Source: Methylobacterium sp. 17Sr1-1
GTDB lineage: Bacteria > Pseudomonadota > Alphaproteobacteria > Rhizobiales > Beijerinckiaceae
Assembly: GCF_003173775.1 (NCBI RefSeq)
Contig: NZ_CP029552.1
Span: 1,931,001-1,995,000 of the forward strand
Direction of reading: 5' to 3'
DNA: 64,000 bases
A program made the position numbers and the translations under genes. The notes beneath the pieces were generated by a model, which was not told where the DNA came from, made no database searches, and saw nothing but the letters and a program-made list of their open reading frames with translations. The stretch's first letter is position 1, and every line of letters begins with the position of its first letter. Shown here piece by piece: positions 62,656-64,000 of this stretch.

Positions 62656-64000
62656 TCACACGACCTTGCCGGGATTCAGCACCCCGTCCGGATCCAGGGC
62701 CGCCTTGAGGCGCCGCATCAGGGCGATCTCCGGCTCCGAGCGGACGTGGCCGAGCCAGGGCTTCTTGGTCAAGCCGATCCCGTGCTCGGCCGAGACCGTG
62801 CCGCCGAAATCCCGCACCAGGCCGTAGACGACCTCCTGGATCACGTCCTTCGGCTGCGGGCTCGCGCCCTTCACCCCGGCGACGATGTGCAGGTTGCCGT
62901 CGCCGATATGGCCGTAGAACAGGGCCGTGATGCCGGGCAGGCGCTCGATCAGCGCCGCCTTGCAGGCCCGGACGTACTCGTCCATCGCCGCCACCGGCAG
63001 GCCGATGTCGAACGGCTCGTGCGGCCCCAGCACCTGCGGGAATTCCGAGCAGGCGTCGCGCACGCCCCAGAACGCCTTCACGTCGGCCAGCGAGCGGGAC
63101 AGGACCGCGTCGGCGAGGAGGCCCGATTCGGCCTGCGCCGCGAGCCAGGCCTCGAAGCGGGGCCCGTCGAAGGTCTCGTCGGTCCCCTGCGCCTCGATCA
63201 GGCAATAGGCGGCGTGGCCCTGGGGCAGCGGCACCCGCACGCCCGGCATGGCGCCGATCGTCTCCCAGTAATCCGGCCACATCACCTCGAAGGCCGAGAG
63301 CATCGGCCCGAGGCCCCGGCGGGCCGCCGCGAGGAGACCGACCACGGCGGCGTAGTCCGGCAGGGCGCAGAGCGCCGCGAAGGTGCAGGCGGGCTTCGGA
63401 AACAGCCGCAGGACCAGCCGCGTGATGATGCCGAGCGTACCCTCCGAGCCGATGAACAGGTGCTTGAGGTCGTAGCCGGCGTTGTTCTTGATCATCCGGT
63501 TGAGGTTGGTGACGATGCTGCCGTCGGGCAGCACCACCTCCAGGCCGAGGATCATCTCGCGGGTCATGCCGTAGCGGATGACCCGGTTGCCGCCGGCATT
63601 GGTGGAGGCGTTGCCGCCGATGGCGCAGGATCCCCGGGCTCCCAGATCGAGCGGGATCAGGAAGCCGGCCGCGTCGGCGGCCTCCTGCACCACCTGGAGC
63701 GGCGTGCCGGCCTTGACCGTCATGGTGGCGGAGGCCTCGTCGATCGCCTCGATCCCGGTCATCCGCTCCAGCGACAGGGCGACCGAGCCGGGGATGGGGC
63801 GCGCCCCCCCGCACAGGCCGGTGAGGCCGCCCTGCGGCACCACCGGCACGCCGTGCCGGGCGCAGATCCGCATCGCGGCGGCGACCGCCTCGGTGGTCGT
63901 GGGCCGCACGACCGCGAGGGGACTTTGCGGCCCGAGGGTGCTCCAGTCGGATTCGTTGCGCTCCGGCCGCCCGGCGCCGGTGAGCACCGTCCTGTCGCCC
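62656..64000 (-). CDS. FAD-linked 2-hydroxyacid dehydrogenase (glycolate/D-lactate oxidase type), partial
   Basis: About 447 residues are in the window and the N-terminal end lies beyond it. The FAD-binding PCMH part has VVRPTTTEAVAAAMRICARH, VVPQGGLTGLCGGA, LDLGARGSCAIGGNASTNAG, and GYDLKHLFIGSEGTLGIITR. The C-terminal part shows the metal/substrate motifs FYGHIGDGNLHI and SAEHGIGLTKKPWL, and ends LNPGKVV. The family oxidises D-2-hydroxyacids such as lactate, 2-hydroxyglutarate or glycolate. A GTG at 63987 is an internal possibility, but the open frame continues to the edge. It probably shares a transcript with the ribokinase. Confidence 0.9.
   Translation of the reverse strand, partial: GDRTVLTGAGRPERNESDWSTLGPQSPLAVVRPTTTEAVAAAMRICARHGVPVVPQGGLTGLCGGARPIPGSVALSLERMTGIEAIDEASATMTVKAGTPLQVVQEAADAAGFLIPLDLGARGSCAIGGNASTNAGGNRVIRYGMTREMILGLEVVLPDGSIVTNLNRMIKNNAGYDLKHLFIGSEGTLGIITRLVLRLFPKPACTFAALCALPDYAAVVGLLAAARRGLGPMLSAFEVMWPDYWETIGAMPGVRVPLPQGHAAYCLIEAQGTDETFDGPRFEAWLAAQAESGLLADAVLSRSLADVKAFWGVRDACSEFPQVLGPHEPFDIGLPVAAMDEYVRACKAALIERLPGITALFYGHIGDGNLHIVAGVKGASPQPKDVIQEVVYGLVRDFGGTVSAEHGIGLTKKPWLGHVRSEPEIALMRRLKAALDPDGVLNPGKVV

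Noticed and set aside
1..64000. Genome-wide reassignment of TAG
   Set aside because: TAG ends several intact core genes (glpX, TPR lipoprotein, DUF6894, DUF465), so it works as a normal stop here.

Overview
The window looks like the chromosome of a GC-rich alphaproteobacterium, most likely a Methylobacterium-type member of the Hyphomicrobiales. This rests on base composition, on the family mix (paired Crp/Fnr regulators, DUF6894, DUF465, DUF6456, an ATP-grasp/alpha-E plus transglutaminase cluster) and on gene order. It is an inference, because no database search could be run.

Bases 1-16,510 are ordinary core chromosome. They hold a three-gene transglutaminase / ATP-grasp / alpha-E cluster, small secreted and DUF6894 proteins, two Crp/Fnr regulators around a stand-alone receiver domain, exonuclease III, a ceramidase-like membrane protein, homoserine dehydrogenase, class II fructose-bisphosphatase, a GNAT acetyltransferase, a TPR lipoprotein, purE-purK and two facing DUF465 genes. 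Bases 16,510-20,590 form an AT-rich foreign patch with an IS110 relic, a wrecked CatB-type acetyltransferase and one intact family-2-like glycosyltransferase. Core sequence resumes at 20,595 with an acyl-CoA synthetase cut by an amber codon, a ModE/LysR-like regulator and a tandem winged-helix gene, also with an internal amber.

A tRNA-Arg(TCT) gene at 24,418-24,494 is the attachment site of a 33.7-kb integrated element. Its last 49 bp are repeated exactly at 58,076-58,124, and a tyrosine recombinase gene lies just inside the right end. Repeated GCAACAC heptamers sit inside both ends and look like integrase arm sites. The left half (24.9-39.5 kb) is cargo: a metabolite:H+ symporter, small DNA-binding proteins, a PrtN-like activator, a broken OLD-type ATPase/TOPRIM nuclease, a broken XRE-GIY-YIG fusion, an SRAP DNA-crosslink protein, a chemoreceptor, and a four-gene set made of an M48 metalloprotease, two small membrane proteins and a coiled-coil/zinc-ribbon membrane protein. 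The right half (39.9-56.7 kb) is a degenerate prophage read mostly on the minus strand. It has a tape-measure/lytic transglycosylase gene with an amber, an HNH gene split by an IS30 element, a MerR-type regulator, a chain of overlapping early genes, and a replication-type winged-helix gene whose 3' end carries iteron-like repeats. A plus-strand GAF-PAS-GGDEF-EAL gene is inserted in it. I saw no terminase, portal or capsid gene.

From 58,125 to about 61,197 there is a second, older phage relic (T7-type primase fragments, an SGNH hydrolase tail, a secreted fibre-like protein). It abuts a ketopantoate-reductase gene that has lost its N-terminal half. The window ends in core genes on the minus strand: a ribokinase with an apparent one-base frameshift, and an FAD-linked 2-hydroxyacid dehydrogenase that runs off the edge.

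The accessory regions are unusually rich in genes stopped by single in-frame codons, mostly TAG. Two core genes carry apparent single-base losses in G/C runs, which may be assembly errors.
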